Below are positions 17,409 to 26,913 of a DNA stretch of 64,000 bases, one piece after another (position 1 is the stretch's first letter; the number at the start of each line of letters is the position of its first letter). The stretch lies in assembly GCA_934148995.1 (NCBI GenBank), contig CAKPDM010000001.1, forward strand, positions 90,164 through 154,163, read 5' to 3'. This DNA is from an uncultured Bacilli bacterium. Its GTDB lineage: Bacteria; Bacillota_I; Bacilli_A; RF39; UBA660. The translations under genes were made by a program, and so were the position numbers. Under the pieces are notes generated by a model that was not told the DNA's origin, ran no database searches, and saw nothing but the letters and a program-made list of their open reading frames with translations.

Positions 17409-18505
17409 TTTTTGCTCCTTTCAAATATGCTTCCATAAATGGAGTTAAATCTCCATCTAAAACTTTATTGATATTACTTGTTTCATATGATGTTCTATGA
17501 TCTTTTACCATTGAATATGGGTGCATTACATAACTTCTTATTTGTGAACCAAATTCTATATTCATTTGCTCACCTTTTTCTTTTGCTAATTCTTGTTCTT
17601 TTTTCTGTTGTTCTAATACATAAAGTTTAGACTTTAGAACTTGTAATGCGGTCTCTTTATTCTGAATTTGACTTCTTTCATTTTGACAGGTTACTACTAT
17701 TCCTGTAGGAAGATGTGTTACTCTTACAGCACTATCTGTTGTGTTTACTCCTTGACCACCTGCTCCAGTTGAACGATACACATCTATTCTTATATCTTTT
17801 TCTTCAATGTTTATATCTATATTTTTATCTATTTCTGGAGTTACATCGACACTAGCAAAGGAAGTATGACGTCTATTAGAAGAATCAAATGGAGACAATC
17901 TAACTAAACGATGAACACCTTTTTCTTCTTTTAAATATCCATAAGCATAACTACCATCTACTTTGAATGATACACTTTTAATACCAGCTTCTTCTCCTGC
18001 TTGGTAGTTATATAAGGTTACTTTATAACCTTTTCTTTCACAATATCTTAAGTACATTCTATATAACATTTCTGCCCAGTCACAAGCTTCTGTTCCACCT
18101 GCTCCTGAGTGAATATCAATGGTACAAGAATTTTCATCATATTCGTTATCAAATAGTAAATATATTTCAAATTGATTAACATTTTCTTCTAATTCTTTAT
18201 AATCAGTTTCTAAAGTCTTTTCTAATTCTTCATCTTGCTCACTTGATAACAATTCTATCAAATCTAATGCATTTTTAGTATCTCCTTTATATGAAATTAT
18301 ATTCTCTAAAATTGCATTTATGTTGCTAAGATGAGAAAAGACACTTTCTCTTAATTCTTTATTATCCCAAAATCCTTCTTCTAGCTGTTTTTTTTCTAGT
18401 TCTTCTTTTTCTTGGACTTTTTTATCACAGTCAAAGTAACCTCCAAAGTTCTTCTAGTTTTTCATTTATTTTTTCATAATTTTTCTTAAGTTCAGTTAAT
18501 TCCAT
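17398..18505 (-). CDS. prfB: Peptide chain release factor 2, with programmed +1 frameshift
   Basis: The gene begins at an ATG at 18505 (RBS AGGAG). It reads 24 codons to CTT (18434-18436), meets an in-frame TGA (18431-18433), and continues in the +1 frame from GAC (18432) to TAA at 17398, giving about 368 aa. The slippery site CTT TGA C and an internal Shine-Dalgarno-like GGAGG at 18440-18444 are the classic autoregulatory elements. RF2 motifs are present: SPF anticodon-like tripeptide (LVRLSPFDSS) and GGQ (STGAGGQGVN). RF2 terminates at UAA and UGA; low RF2 lets the frameshift occur. A conventional ORF call would start too late, at 18261. Confidence 0.95.
18431..18444 (-). promoter_or_regulatory. 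prfB autoregulatory frameshift site
   Basis: On the minus strand, GGAGG TTA CTT TGA C: a Shine-Dalgarno-like sequence three bases before CTT, then the in-frame UGA at codon 25. This matches the established RF2 frameshift signal. It shows that UGA is read as stop in this organism. Confidence 0.93.
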
Positions 18506-18597
18506 AAAATAATCTCTCCTTTTACTCACATTTTAGCAAATTATTATTTTTTAAGCAATTAAATGTATATTTTAATAAATATCACATATTCTATTAG

Positions 18598-18630
18598 TGG
18601 GAAGGGTTCACGAAGTAGTGAAGATTCCCA
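18598..18630. other. Imperfect palindrome / hairpin downstream of the rhuM remnant
   Basis: TGGGAA (18598-18603) and TTCCCA (18625-18630) form the outer arms, with inner GTTCAC and GTGAAG extending the pairing around a GAAGTA loop. It is more GC-rich than its surroundings. It could be a structured RNA or a mobile-element end; nothing decides between these. Confidence 0.35.
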
Positions 18631-18658
18631 TTATATATAGATGATACGTTTAAGTATC

Positions 18659-18697
18659 AAAAAAACAATGTAATCAAAAGATTAGATTGTTTTTTCC
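18659..18697. terminator. Strong bidirectional terminator
   Basis: AAAAAACAAT-G-TAATC and GATTA-G-ATTGTTTTTT form a 16-base stem with one mismatch around an AAAA loop; A- and T-runs on both sides permit termination in both directions. It marks the boundary between prfB and the accessory segment carrying the rhuM remnant and the ABC exporter. Confidence 0.75.
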
Positions 18698-18846
18698 TTT
18701 ATTTTAGTTTTAGTTGCTGCTACTAGTGATAACTCACTATCTAATGAAGAGATAATGAGCCTGCTGATAAAGTATACAAAGATTGCTGTGAACTATATCA
18801 GTAATCTTTTTGTTTTGGTTTTATTTTTGAATACTCTCAAGTACAT

Positions 18847-19695
18847 TTATCTCTTTGCTTTATCATCAATTTTATTACTTATTGCTTTTAAAGTTTTTAA
18901 ATACTCTTTTCTCACTGGACTTATCGTTTTTACTTGATATTTCTTATATTTAGCTTTTGATTTTTCTTTTGATTGATTATGACTAATTAAACACGCTTCA
19001 ACAAGTAACTTTTCTACAGTACTAGAGGGAATTGTATCCAGTTACTTAATATAATCATCCATATGCATTATGCATTGGATTATGTCTAATTGCTTGTATT
19101 TCAGCAAAATATTAAGATTAAATTTTATTTAAATTTTTTAATTATTCTTCTGGTAAATAATTTTTGGCAATTATAACATCACTCATTACTGGCAAATCAC
19201 CTTTAAAGTAGTTAAGTCCATAAAAATTTTATCAGAATTTGCTCTTTCATATACTACTTCAGGTGCTTGTATATCTATGACAGCATAATGAAGTTTATTT
19301 TAAACAATTTGAAAAAATTCAATTGATTTACTGTCTTTAGGATTCTAATCTACAGCAGTCGCCCATACTCTAAAATTAATAGCAACTTTTGATTTTATTC
19401 TATATCCTAAAGATATAATCATATCTAAATTGTAATATTTAACTTTTCTTTCAACTTTTAAATTTCCTTCTTTATGAACTGTCAAGAATTCTTTGACAGT
19501 TGAGTTTATGTCTAATTCTTCTTCATCAAAGATATTTTTAATATACAAACTTATATTTTGTTTATTCATATTATATAAGTGTCAGACCATCTGGTGTTGG
19601 GATAACCATACTCTTTCATCCTCAAGTTTTACATCTATTTTTGTCATTCCGTCATCATTTTTATAAATTACAATATTATTGTCATTTTCTTCCAT
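18847..19695 (-). pseudogene. rhuM: RhuM-family (virulence/Fic-associated) protein gene, broken by stops and frameshifts
   Basis: The gene starts at ATG 19695 (RBS GGAGG) with MEENDNNIVIYKNDDG... and VWLSQHQMV, then hits TGA. It resumes as NKQNISLYIKNIFDEEELD, KYYNLDMIISLGYRIKSK and INFRVWAT to a stop at 19345. It resumes again as KLHYAVIDIQAPEVVYERAN, GDLPVMSDVIIAKNYLPEE, MDDYIK-stop-LDTIPSS and SPVRKEYLKTLKAISNKIDD, ending at 18847. These are in-order segments of one RhuM-type protein with at least three interruptions. RhuM genes are usually accessory and carried by mobile elements; their function is not well established. Only the 19345-19569 piece remains as an open frame of any length. 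Confidence 0.88.
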
Positions 19696-19770
19696 TGTTA
19701 TACCTCCATTTCTATTTAGAGTTTAAAAGGTGCCAACAAATATAATTATTGTTCGCACCTTTACTTTACA

Positions 19771-19824
19771 CTACTTTCCACAACAGTTCTTATACTTCTT
19801 ACCACTTCCGCATGGTCTTTTGTA
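19771..19824 (-). pseudogene. secA fragment: Fragment of the SecA C-terminal zinc tail (SEC-C motif)
   Basis: Reading from 19824 to a TAG at 19771-19773 gives YKRPCGSGKKYKNCCGK, almost the same as the end of SecA. At DNA level the last ~45 bases match the secA 3' end at 21950-21994 with about nine differences. It is separated from secA by the ABC exporter gene. It is best explained as a duplicated or displaced secA 3' end; a fragment of another SEC-C protein is a less likely alternative. Confidence 0.7.
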
Positions 19825-19849
19825 TTGGGGATTTTGGGAGCTTTTGAAA

Positions 19850-19907
19850 GCACTTGGCTCGTTAATTCGGCACTTGGTTGCACCACAGAGCACTCCGTAG
19901 CACTCGG
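19850..19907. repeat. GC-rich patch with GCACTY motifs phased at 20, 20 and 10 bp
   Basis: GCACTTGG starts at 19850 and 19870, GCACTCCG at 19890 and GCACTCGG at 19900, so all starts fall on a 10-bp grid (one helical turn). The patch is clearly more GC-rich than its AT-rich surroundings. It lies between the SecA-tail fragment and the left direct repeat flanking the ABC exporter. It could be recombinase or regulator binding sites, or a coding remnant. Confidence 0.6.
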
Positions 19908-19918
19908 CAAACCTAGCA

Positions 19919-19942
19919 GAACTTATCTAAAAACTTATCTAA
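19919..19942. repeat. Left 24-bp direct repeat flanking the ABC exporter
   Basis: GAACTTATC-TAAAAACTTATC-TAA, identical except for one base to 21882-21905 in the same orientation. The pair brackets exactly one gene. Part of the left copy also forms a near-palindrome (AACTTATCTAAGTT) that may act as the gene's terminator. Confidence 0.7.
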
Positions 19943-19945
19943 GTT

Positions 19946-21712
19946 TTAATTTAATTTTCCATAATACATATCGCTAAACATTCCATTTTTTTCTATAAGA
20001 TCATCAAATTTACCATCTTCTTCAATCTTACCTTTATTAAGTACTATAATTCTATCACAGTTTTTTAGTGTAGTTAATCTATGTGCTATTGCAATAATTG
20101 TTGTATTATTTTCTTGTTTCATTTTTTCTATTTCAGCCTGAATATATTTTTCAGATGTATTATCAAGAGCAGAAGTTGCTTCATCTAAAATTAATATTTT
20201 AGGCTTTCTTAAGAATATTCTTGCAATTGCTATTCTTTGTCTTTGTCCACCTGATAAATTGTTTCCTCCTTCAGAAACTAATGAGTCAAATTTATCTGGA
20301 AGTCCATTTATATAATCATAAATATATGCTCTTTTAGCTGCTTCTTCTACTTCATCAATTGAAACTTCTCTATCTATTCCATATGTTATATTTTCAAATA
20401 TTGTTCCTGCAATTAAGAATGGACTTTGTGGTACTAATGCTATTAATTTTGATAAATCTTTTCTTGTTAAATTATCAATATTCTTATCATCAACAATTAT
20501 TGCTCCATCTGCTTTTTCTAACTTGCAAATAGATTTTATTAATGAAGATTTACCACAGCCTGAAGGTCCAGCAATTCCAAGATACATTCCTCTTTCTATA
20601 TCTATATTAAAGTTATCCAAAATGATTTTATCTTCATTTTCAGAATAATGGAAAGTAATATTTTCCATGTTTATAATCTCATTTGTTGATTTATTTTCTG
20701 ATTTTGTTTTTATAGGTAAATATGAGAAATCATTTTCTATTTCTACAATTTTAAATAAATCAGTTGCTAAAACTGTACATTCAGAAACTTCATCAAATAT
20801 TCTATGTAATTCCTCTAGCGGTCTTAGTAATTGATTAAAACATAAATATGCAGTTAATACAGCACCTACTGAAATTATATTTTTAGTTGCTAGATAAGTA
20901 GAAATTCCAATTACTAACACTGTAAATACAGCTTGATTAATAAATTTTAAACAATCATACATTGCCATCGCTTTATGATGTTTCATTTCTTTTGCTCTTA
21001 AAAACTCACCCTTATCATCAAATCTTTTAGTTTCAAAGTCTAAACTATCGCAAATTCTTATAACTTCAATACCATTTATAAGTTCAACTATAGTTCCATC
21101 CATTCCTGATTTACTTTCTAATAGTTCAACCCTAATACCTTTTTGACTTTTTATTTGTTTTAATACAATAAATACTCCGATAGGTATAACTAACAACATG
21201 GGCATAGCTAATGTTATTGGTAATGTTAAAAATATAGTTATAATTGCAGCAATTGCATTAAATATTGCTGGAGCAAAATCCATAAACAACAATTTTTCTA
21301 ATTTAATAGTTCCATCTAAACACCTATTAAGCCTTCCATGAATATTTCCAGTCATATTCTTTCTAAAATAAGAAAGCGGAGCCATTAATAATGACTTTAT
21401 TACCATTCCTCTTGCTTTCTTTTCTGTTCTTGTTGCTGTATCTTCAATTAATACTCTTCTAAATATTTTTATTACTTCATTTACTACATTTACTATTAAT
21501 ATAAAAACTAAAAAAGGAATTACTTTATTAAATGATATTTCATTCTTAGTTAATATATCATCTGTAAGCCATCCTATTGCTTTTGGTGTCATTTGAGCAA
21601 GTGCAGCAGAAACTATCATTATAATAATTATTAAAATAAATCTTAATTTCTGTTTTGTATCTAACAATTTATATATTTTCTTCAATACTTTTATTAAATT
21701 ATTCCTTTTCAT
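19946..21712 (-). CDS. ABC transporter, fused permease-ATPase (type I exporter)
   Basis: 588 aa half-transporter: six-helix permease (about 1-320) then a nucleotide-binding domain with Walker A GPSGCGKSS, signature NNLSGGQRQR, Walker B ILILDEATSALD and the H-loop AHR. It would work as a homodimer, exporting a lipid, peptide or drug; the substrate is unknown and no peptide or modifying gene lies nearby. It stands alone between prfB and secA, flanked by 24-bp direct repeats and a copy of the SecA tail, so it looks inserted. The N-terminus is strongly basic, as in multidrug-type members. Confidence 0.92.
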   Translation of the reverse strand: MKRNNLIKVLKKIYKLLDTKQKLRFILIIIIMIVSAALAQMTPKAIGWLTDDILTKNEISFNKVIPFLVFILIVNVVNEVIKIFRRVLIEDTATRTEKKARGMVIKSLLMAPLSYFRKNMTGNIHGRLNRCLDGTIKLEKLLFMDFAPAIFNAIAAIITIFLTLPITLAMPMLLVIPIGVFIVLKQIKSQKGIRVELLESKSGMDGTIVELINGIEVIRICDSLDFETKRFDDKGEFLRAKEMKHHKAMAMYDCLKFINQAVFTVLVIGISTYLATKNIISVGAVLTAYLCFNQLLRPLEELHRIFDEVSECTVLATDLFKIVEIENDFSYLPIKTKSENKSTNEIINMENITFHYSENEDKIILDNFNIDIERGMYLGIAGPSGCGKSSLIKSICKLEKADGAIIVDDKNIDNLTRKDLSKLIALVPQSPFLIAGTIFENITYGIDREVSIDEVEEAAKRAYIYDYINGLPDKFDSLVSEGGNNLSGGQRQRIAIARIFLRKPKILILDEATSALDNTSEKYIQAEIEKMKQENNTTIIAIAHRLTTLKNCDRIIVLNKGKIEEDGKFDDLIEKNGMFSDMYYGKLN

Positions 21713-21881
21713 AACAACTTCCCCCTTTCAAATCTCTTCAACTATAACATATTTTTATTAAATTTTCCAGTCAGCATAAAATACACATATCATTGGGAAA
21801 GTGTACATTTTTATAAAAAAACTTATTTTTCAATACTTTTCTCCAACATGGTGAATTTTAGATAAGTTTTATATAAACTAA

Positions 21882-21905
21882 GAACTTACCTAAAAACTTA
21901 TCTAA
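21882..21905. repeat. Right 24-bp direct repeat flanking the ABC exporter
   Basis: GAACTTACC-TAAAAACTTATC-TAA, one mismatch to 19919-19942. It lies between the exporter start and the secA terminator. Confidence 0.7.
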
Positions 21906-21920
21906 TTAAAAACTGGTATT

Positions 21921-21945
21921 AAAAAAAGCCCGTAAATACGAGCTT
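21921..21945 (-). terminator. secA terminator
   Basis: On the minus strand AAGCTCGTA-TT-TACGGGCTT forms a nine-base stem with one mismatch, followed by TTTTT. It stands just after the secA stop codon. Confidence 0.85.
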
Positions 21946-21949
21946 AAAA

Positions 21950-24436
21950 CTACTTACCACAACAATTTTTATACTTTTTACCTGAACCACATGGACAAGG
22001 ATCATTACGACCTACTTTTGTACTCTTCTTAGGTTTCTTTACTGCATCTGATTTGTCATCATTAGTTTGAACATTTTTAGTGACAGGTTTACGTTCAATA
22101 TTTTGTTGAATCTCGGCTTTTAATAAGAAAACACTAACATCATGGTCAATCTTTTGTAACATTTGATCAAATAAATCAAAACCTTCTGTACTATATGCTC
22201 TTAATGGATCTTCTTGACCATAACTACGTAAATAAATTCCTTCACGTAAATGACTCATTATGTTAATTTGTTCCATCCAGTAATTATCAATAACTTGTAA
22301 AGATAGTGCTTTTTCAAATTCACTAGTAACTTCTACTGGAACATCACTAAGTTTTTCTTCATACTCAGATTTTGCTTTATTATATAGAAAATCAACTATT
22401 TCATCATCTATCATTGAATTAATTTCATCATCTTTAATATCATCTCTTAGAAGATTCTCATTAGCAAAAGAAACAATTTCTTTCTTATCTTGTTCACTCA
22501 TATCACCATCAACAGTATGAGACTTAACTAAATCAGTAACATAATTTCTCATACATTCAAGTACTTGTTCGTGAACTGAATCACTATCTAGAATCTCATT
22601 TCTTCTACCATACATTATTTCACGTTGGGTATTCATTACGTCATCATATTGTAGTAATTGTTTTCTAGCATCAAAGTTATTTCCTTCAACTCTCTTTTGA
22701 GCGGTTGTAATGGCTTTTGAAAAATATTTATTTTGAATAGCTTGATCTCCGAAACCAAAACTAGTCATCATTTCTTTAATCTTTTCACTACCAAAACGAA
22801 TCATTAAATCATCTTCCATAGATACAAAGAATTGTGTAAATCCGGGATCACCTTGACGACCAGAACGTCCTCTTAACTGATTATCAATACGACGTGATTC
22901 ATGACGTTCAGTACCAATTACACAAAGCCCACCTAATTCTCTGATTTCATCTGATAACTTAATATCAGTACCACGGCCAGCCATATTAGTAGCGATAGTA
23001 ACTGATTTATGTTGACCAATCTTAGAAATTATTTCTGCTTCTCTTGCATGATTCTTAGCATTTAATATTTCGTGAGGAATCTTTTCTTTCTTTAACAAAG
23101 TACTAATCAATTCACTAGTTTCAATAGCAATAGTACCAATTAAGACAGGTTGACCTTTGGCATATCTTTCTTTTACTTCATTAATAATTGCTTTATATTT
23201 AGCATTTTTAGTAGCAAATACTAAATCAGGAGCATCAATTCTAGCAACTGGTTTATTTGTAGGAATACAAATTACATACATATTATAAATATCACGGAAT
23301 TCTTCCTCTTCTGTTTTAGCAGTACCAGTCATACCTGATAATTTCTTATACATTCTAAATAAGTTCTGGAAAGTTATAGTAGCTAAAGTCTTTGTCTCTT
23401 GATTAATACGAACTCCTTCTTTAGCTTCAATTGCTTGATGAAGTCCATCACTATAGGCACGACCTTTCATCAAACGACCTGTAAATTGGTCTACTATAAC
23501 AACTTCTCCATCTTGAACAACATAATCAACATCTAATTTCATTGAATAATTTGCTCTTAAAGCTTGATTAATATAATGAACTAAAGTAGCATTTTCTACT
23601 TCATAAAGATTTTTAACTCTAAAGGCTTTTTCTGCTTTCTCACTACCTTCATCTGTTAGTGTTACACTTTTTGTAGTTTCATCATATAAGTAATCAACAT
23701 CATCCTTTAAACTCTTTACAAAGCTATCAGCATCTTGATAAAGATTAGCACTAACTAACTGTCCTCCAGAAATAATTAATGGAGTTCTTGCTTCATCGAT
23801 TAAAACTGAATCTACTTCATCAACGATAGCAAAATTTAATGGTCTTTGAACTCTGTCTTCTTTTCTAATAACCATATTATCTCTTAGATAATCAAATCCA
23901 ATTTCATTATTAGTAGAATATAAAATATCACAAGCATAAGCTTCCTGCTTTTCTTTTGGACTTAGTTCTCTTGTATTAACTCCTACTGTTAAACCTAAAA
24001 ATCTATGAATGCCACCCATCCATTCTGCATCACGAGTAGCTAAGTATTCATTAACAGTAATAATATGAACACCTTTTCCGTCTAAGGCATTTAAATAAGC
24101 TGGTAATACTGATGTTAAAGTTTTACCTTCACCAGTTTTCATTTCTGCTATATTACCATAGTGAATAGCTAAAGCACCAACTATTTGAACATAGAAAGGT
24201 TTTTCTCCAATAACACGATAAGCAGCTTCTCTTGCTGTTGCAAAAGCTTCTACTAATATATCTTCTAATGTTTCACCATTTGCTAAACGTTTCTTAAATT
24301 CTTCTGTTTTATTTTTTAACTCTTCATCTGATAATTTTTGGTATTCTTCATCAAGTGCAACTATTTTATCAGCTAAAGATTCAAATTTTTTTAATTCTTT
24401 ATATTCATGATCAAACAATCTTGTAAATATTCCCAT
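21950..24436 (-). CDS. secA: Preprotein translocase ATPase SecA
   Basis: 828 aa from the ATG at 24436 (product begins MGIFTRLFDHEYKELKKFE), chosen because GAGGAG lies eight bases upstream; the open frame extends 15 codons further with no site. Walker A MKTGEGKT, DEAD-like VDEVDSVLIDEARTPLIISG, the helicase segment TNMAGRGTDI and QLRGRSGRQGDPG are intact. It ends in the zinc motif CPCGSGKKYKNCC, which binds SecB and lipid. SecA drives post-translational export through SecYEG, including the TasA-like proteins of this window. secA-prfB are neighbours in Bacillus; here about 3.4 kb of accessory DNA separates them. Confidence 0.97.
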   Translation of the reverse strand: MGIFTRLFDHEYKELKKFESLADKIVALDEEYQKLSDEELKNKTEEFKKRLANGETLEDILVEAFATAREAAYRVIGEKPFYVQIVGALAIHYGNIAEMKTGEGKTLTSVLPAYLNALDGKGVHIITVNEYLATRDAEWMGGIHRFLGLTVGVNTRELSPKEKQEAYACDILYSTNNEIGFDYLRDNMVIRKEDRVQRPLNFAIVDEVDSVLIDEARTPLIISGGQLVSANLYQDADSFVKSLKDDVDYLYDETTKSVTLTDEGSEKAEKAFRVKNLYEVENATLVHYINQALRANYSMKLDVDYVVQDGEVVIVDQFTGRLMKGRAYSDGLHQAIEAKEGVRINQETKTLATITFQNLFRMYKKLSGMTGTAKTEEEEFRDIYNMYVICIPTNKPVARIDAPDLVFATKNAKYKAIINEVKERYAKGQPVLIGTIAIETSELISTLLKKEKIPHEILNAKNHAREAEIISKIGQHKSVTIATNMAGRGTDIKLSDEIRELGGLCVIGTERHESRRIDNQLRGRSGRQGDPGFTQFFVSMEDDLMIRFGSEKIKEMMTSFGFGDQAIQNKYFSKAITTAQKRVEGNNFDARKQLLQYDDVMNTQREIMYGRRNEILDSDSVHEQVLECMRNYVTDLVKSHTVDGDMSEQDKKEIVSFANENLLRDDIKDDEINSMIDDEIVDFLYNKAKSEYEEKLSDVPVEVTSEFEKALSLQVIDNYWMEQINIMSHLREGIYLRSYGQEDPLRAYSTEGFDLFDQMLQKIDHDVSVFLLKAEIQQNIERKPVTKNVQTNDDKSDAVKKPKKSTKVGRNDPCPCGSGKKYKNCCGK

Positions 24437-24513
24437 TGTAAACATCTCCTCAAGGATTATTGTAACAAAAAAAGGAGACAATAGAAAGCATTTTCTCCCA
24501 TTTTACACTATTT

Positions 24514-26808
24514 CTAAATGCTTACACAACTTTCTCCATGATACCAAGCATCTACTATAACTGGAGTCACAATATCATCTATAACTTTTTCTATTTGTCT
24601 TGCTCCAAATTTTTCATAGTTCGTCTTTGAAATAATTTTTTCCACAATATCTGTGGATATTTCTACTTTTATATTTTTCTTTTGAAAAGCTTCTATCAAT
24701 GTTACTAGTTTCATATTAACAATTTTTTCTATATCATTTTTTGTTAATTCTCTAAAATGATATTTTTTATCAATTCTGTTAACAAATTCTACTCCCAAAA
24801 ATTCTTCAATATCTTTGTTACTTATTTCGTCAGTTGAAACAAATCCTATGTCTTTGTTAGCACCACCTAAATTAGTTGTCATAAAAAGAAAAATGTGGTC
24901 AAAAGACACTTTTCTGCCTTTAGCATCTTTCAAATATCCTTCATCCATTACTTGAAGAAATAATTTTAAGACTGATGGTGAAGCTTTTTCTATTTCATCT
25001 AGGAGTATAACACAATGTGGATAAAGTCTTATCTGATCTAATACTGTCTGATGATTATCAAAACCAACATACCCTGGAGGAGCTCCTAAAATTTTACTAA
25101 CTGAATGTTCTTCTTTATATTCACTCATATCAAGTCTTATAAAATGGTCTTTACCATATAAAAGCGAAGCATATTCTTTTACTAAGTAGGTTTTTCCTAT
25201 TCCTGTCGCCCCAGATAAGAGAAAAGTATGTATCTTCGGAGTATCTTGGAAACCTAACTGTACTTTCTTAGTTAAATTACATAAATCGTGAATAATTTCA
25301 TCTTGCCCAACTATTTTAGCTAGTAATTCTTTTTCTATAGAAAACAATTTTGTTTTGTTTCCTTCTATTATTTCATAAACAGGTATTTTTGTTTTTAAAT
25401 AAATTACTTCTGCTATCATTTCTTTTGTTATTTTCTTAGGTTTCCTTTTACCAATTAGTGAAATCTCTAACTCATTCTTTTTAGTTATTAAGTTCTTTTC
25501 ACTTTGTTTTAGTTTAGAAGCTTTTTTAAAATTTTGTTCTAACACAGCTTTTTTCTTTTCAGTTACTACCTTTTTTAATGAATCATTAAGTCTTTTTAAC
25601 TCTTTATCTTTTTTATCCTCTACAAGACTTGCTCTTGAACAAACCTCATCTAGTATATCTATTGCTTTATCAGGTTGATAATAATCATAGATATATGTAT
25701 TTGATAATTCAACTATCATATCAATCATTTCATCGGAAATAGAAACTGAGTGATATGCTTCATAAAGTGGTTTTAGTTTCTTTAAGATTTCTTTTGTTTT
25801 ATCTTTATTTGGTTCTTCTACTAATATTATTTGAAATCTTCTATTTAAAGCTTTATCTTTTTCAATAAATTCTCGATATTCTGCTACCGTAGTAGCACCA
25901 ATTAAATGAATTTTTCCCCTTGCTAAAGCTGGTTTTAAGATGTTTGATGCATCAATAGCTCCTTCTGCACCACCTGCTCCAACTAAAGTATGAATTTCAT
26001 CTATAAATATTAGATATTCATCATGTTCTTCAATTTCTTTTAGTATTTTTCCTACTCTTTCTTCAAATTCTCCTCGATATTTTGTACCTGCTACTAAGGA
26101 AGCCATTGATAATGAAAGAATCACTTTTCCCTTTAAAGAACGAGGTACATTATCATTAACTATTTGTCTTGCTAATTCTTCAACAATAGCAGTTTTTCCT
26201 ACTCCTGCTTCACCTAATAATAAGGGATTATTTTTAGTTCTTCTGCAAAGAATTTCTATCATTCTTTTGATTTCATCTTCTCTACCTATTACAGGATCTA
26301 TTTCATTAGATACAATTCTTTTATTCAAATTGACAGCAAACTCTTCTATTAATAATTTTTTATGATTACTAACTTTTTTCTCACAAAATGAAGTAGAAAA
26401 TTCTTGATATAAAGAATCTATATCTATATTCATTCCCATCAATAATCTTATAGCAATTCCTTCACCTTCTTCTAGAAGTGATAAAAATAATTCTGTTACT
26501 GATACTTCACTTTCTTTATTCTCTTTGCTATTAAGTATCGCTGTTTCTAAAACTCTTTTTAATAATGGTGTATATAAAAACCAATCATTAGTTGTTTTAC
26601 CTATTCCTACTACTCTTATTAATTCGTCTTTAAATTTATCATAAGTTAGACCTAATTGTTTTAAATGACTAGTTACTTTTAACTCTTTCATTGAGAGTAT
26701 TGCTAAGAGTAAGTGTTCACTTCCAACATATGGATGCCGTAAAAGACGCATTTCTTTTCTAGCTAATACTAAAGCTTTCTGAGCATCTTCACTGAATTTC
26801 GAAAACAT
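24514..26808 (-). CDS. clpC: ATP-dependent Clp protease ATPase subunit (ClpC-type)
   Basis: 764 aa, a little shorter than Bacillus ClpC. The order is an N-terminal double Clp-N repeat (about 1-140), AAA1 with Walker A GEAGVGKT (199-206) and FIDEIHTLVGAG, a UVR-like middle segment (about 418-440), and AAA2 with GATGIGKT (533-540) and LLDEIEKA. An IGF tripeptide (654-656), at the position of the ClpP-docking loop, indicates it feeds a ClpP peptidase. The usual partners ctsR, mcsA and mcsB are not upstream, so control by CtsR/McsB is not supported here. The arginine finger segment LNRRFQ is present. Confidence 0.93.
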   Translation of the reverse strand: MFSKFSEDAQKALVLARKEMRLLRHPYVGSEHLLLAILSMKELKVTSHLKQLGLTYDKFKDELIRVVGIGKTTNDWFLYTPLLKRVLETAILNSKENKESEVSVTELFLSLLEEGEGIAIRLLMGMNIDIDSLYQEFSTSFCEKKVSNHKKLLIEEFAVNLNKRIVSNEIDPVIGREDEIKRMIEILCRRTKNNPLLLGEAGVGKTAIVEELARQIVNDNVPRSLKGKVILSLSMASLVAGTKYRGEFEERVGKILKEIEEHDEYLIFIDEIHTLVGAGGAEGAIDASNILKPALARGKIHLIGATTVAEYREFIEKDKALNRRFQIILVEEPNKDKTKEILKKLKPLYEAYHSVSISDEMIDMIVELSNTYIYDYYQPDKAIDILDEVCSRASLVEDKKDKELKRLNDSLKKVVTEKKKAVLEQNFKKASKLKQSEKNLITKKNELEISLIGKRKPKKITKEMIAEVIYLKTKIPVYEIIEGNKTKLFSIEKELLAKIVGQDEIIHDLCNLTKKVQLGFQDTPKIHTFLLSGATGIGKTYLVKEYASLLYGKDHFIRLDMSEYKEEHSVSKILGAPPGYVGFDNHQTVLDQIRLYPHCVILLDEIEKASPSVLKLFLQVMDEGYLKDAKGRKVSFDHIFLFMTTNLGGANKDIGFVSTDEISNKDIEEFLGVEFVNRIDKKYHFRELTKNDIEKIVNMKLVTLIEAFQKKNIKVEISTDIVEKIISKTNYEKFGARQIEKVIDDIVTPVIVDAWYHGESCVSI

Positions 26809-26886
26809 AACCTTTCCTCCTTGTATAATTCTATTTTAACGAGGAAAAATGGTTCTTTTCAACACTTTTAGTACCCTAAAAAATGA

Positions 26887-26913
26887 CAAAAAAAATTAGT
26901 CCAAGACTAATTT
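26887..26913 (-). terminator. Terminator of the lone TasA-like gene
   Basis: AAATTAGTC (26893-26901) pairs with GACTAATTT (26905-26913); on the minus strand it is followed by a long T-run. The stem includes the stop codon of the gene. Confidence 0.8.

Noticed and set aside
18755..18937. Plus-strand 60-codon hydrophobic frame
   Set aside because: It partly overlaps the antisense of the rhuM remnant and otherwise degenerate DNA; no ribosome site.
19771..19945. Intact small SEC-C protein gene
   Set aside because: The frame with the zinc tail has no convincing start or ribosome site and the upstream part is a low-complexity GC-rich patch; a secA fragment explains it better.
24486..24523. Terminator after clpC
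   Set aside because: AAGCATTT/AAATGCTT can pair, but the loop is long and no T-run follows.
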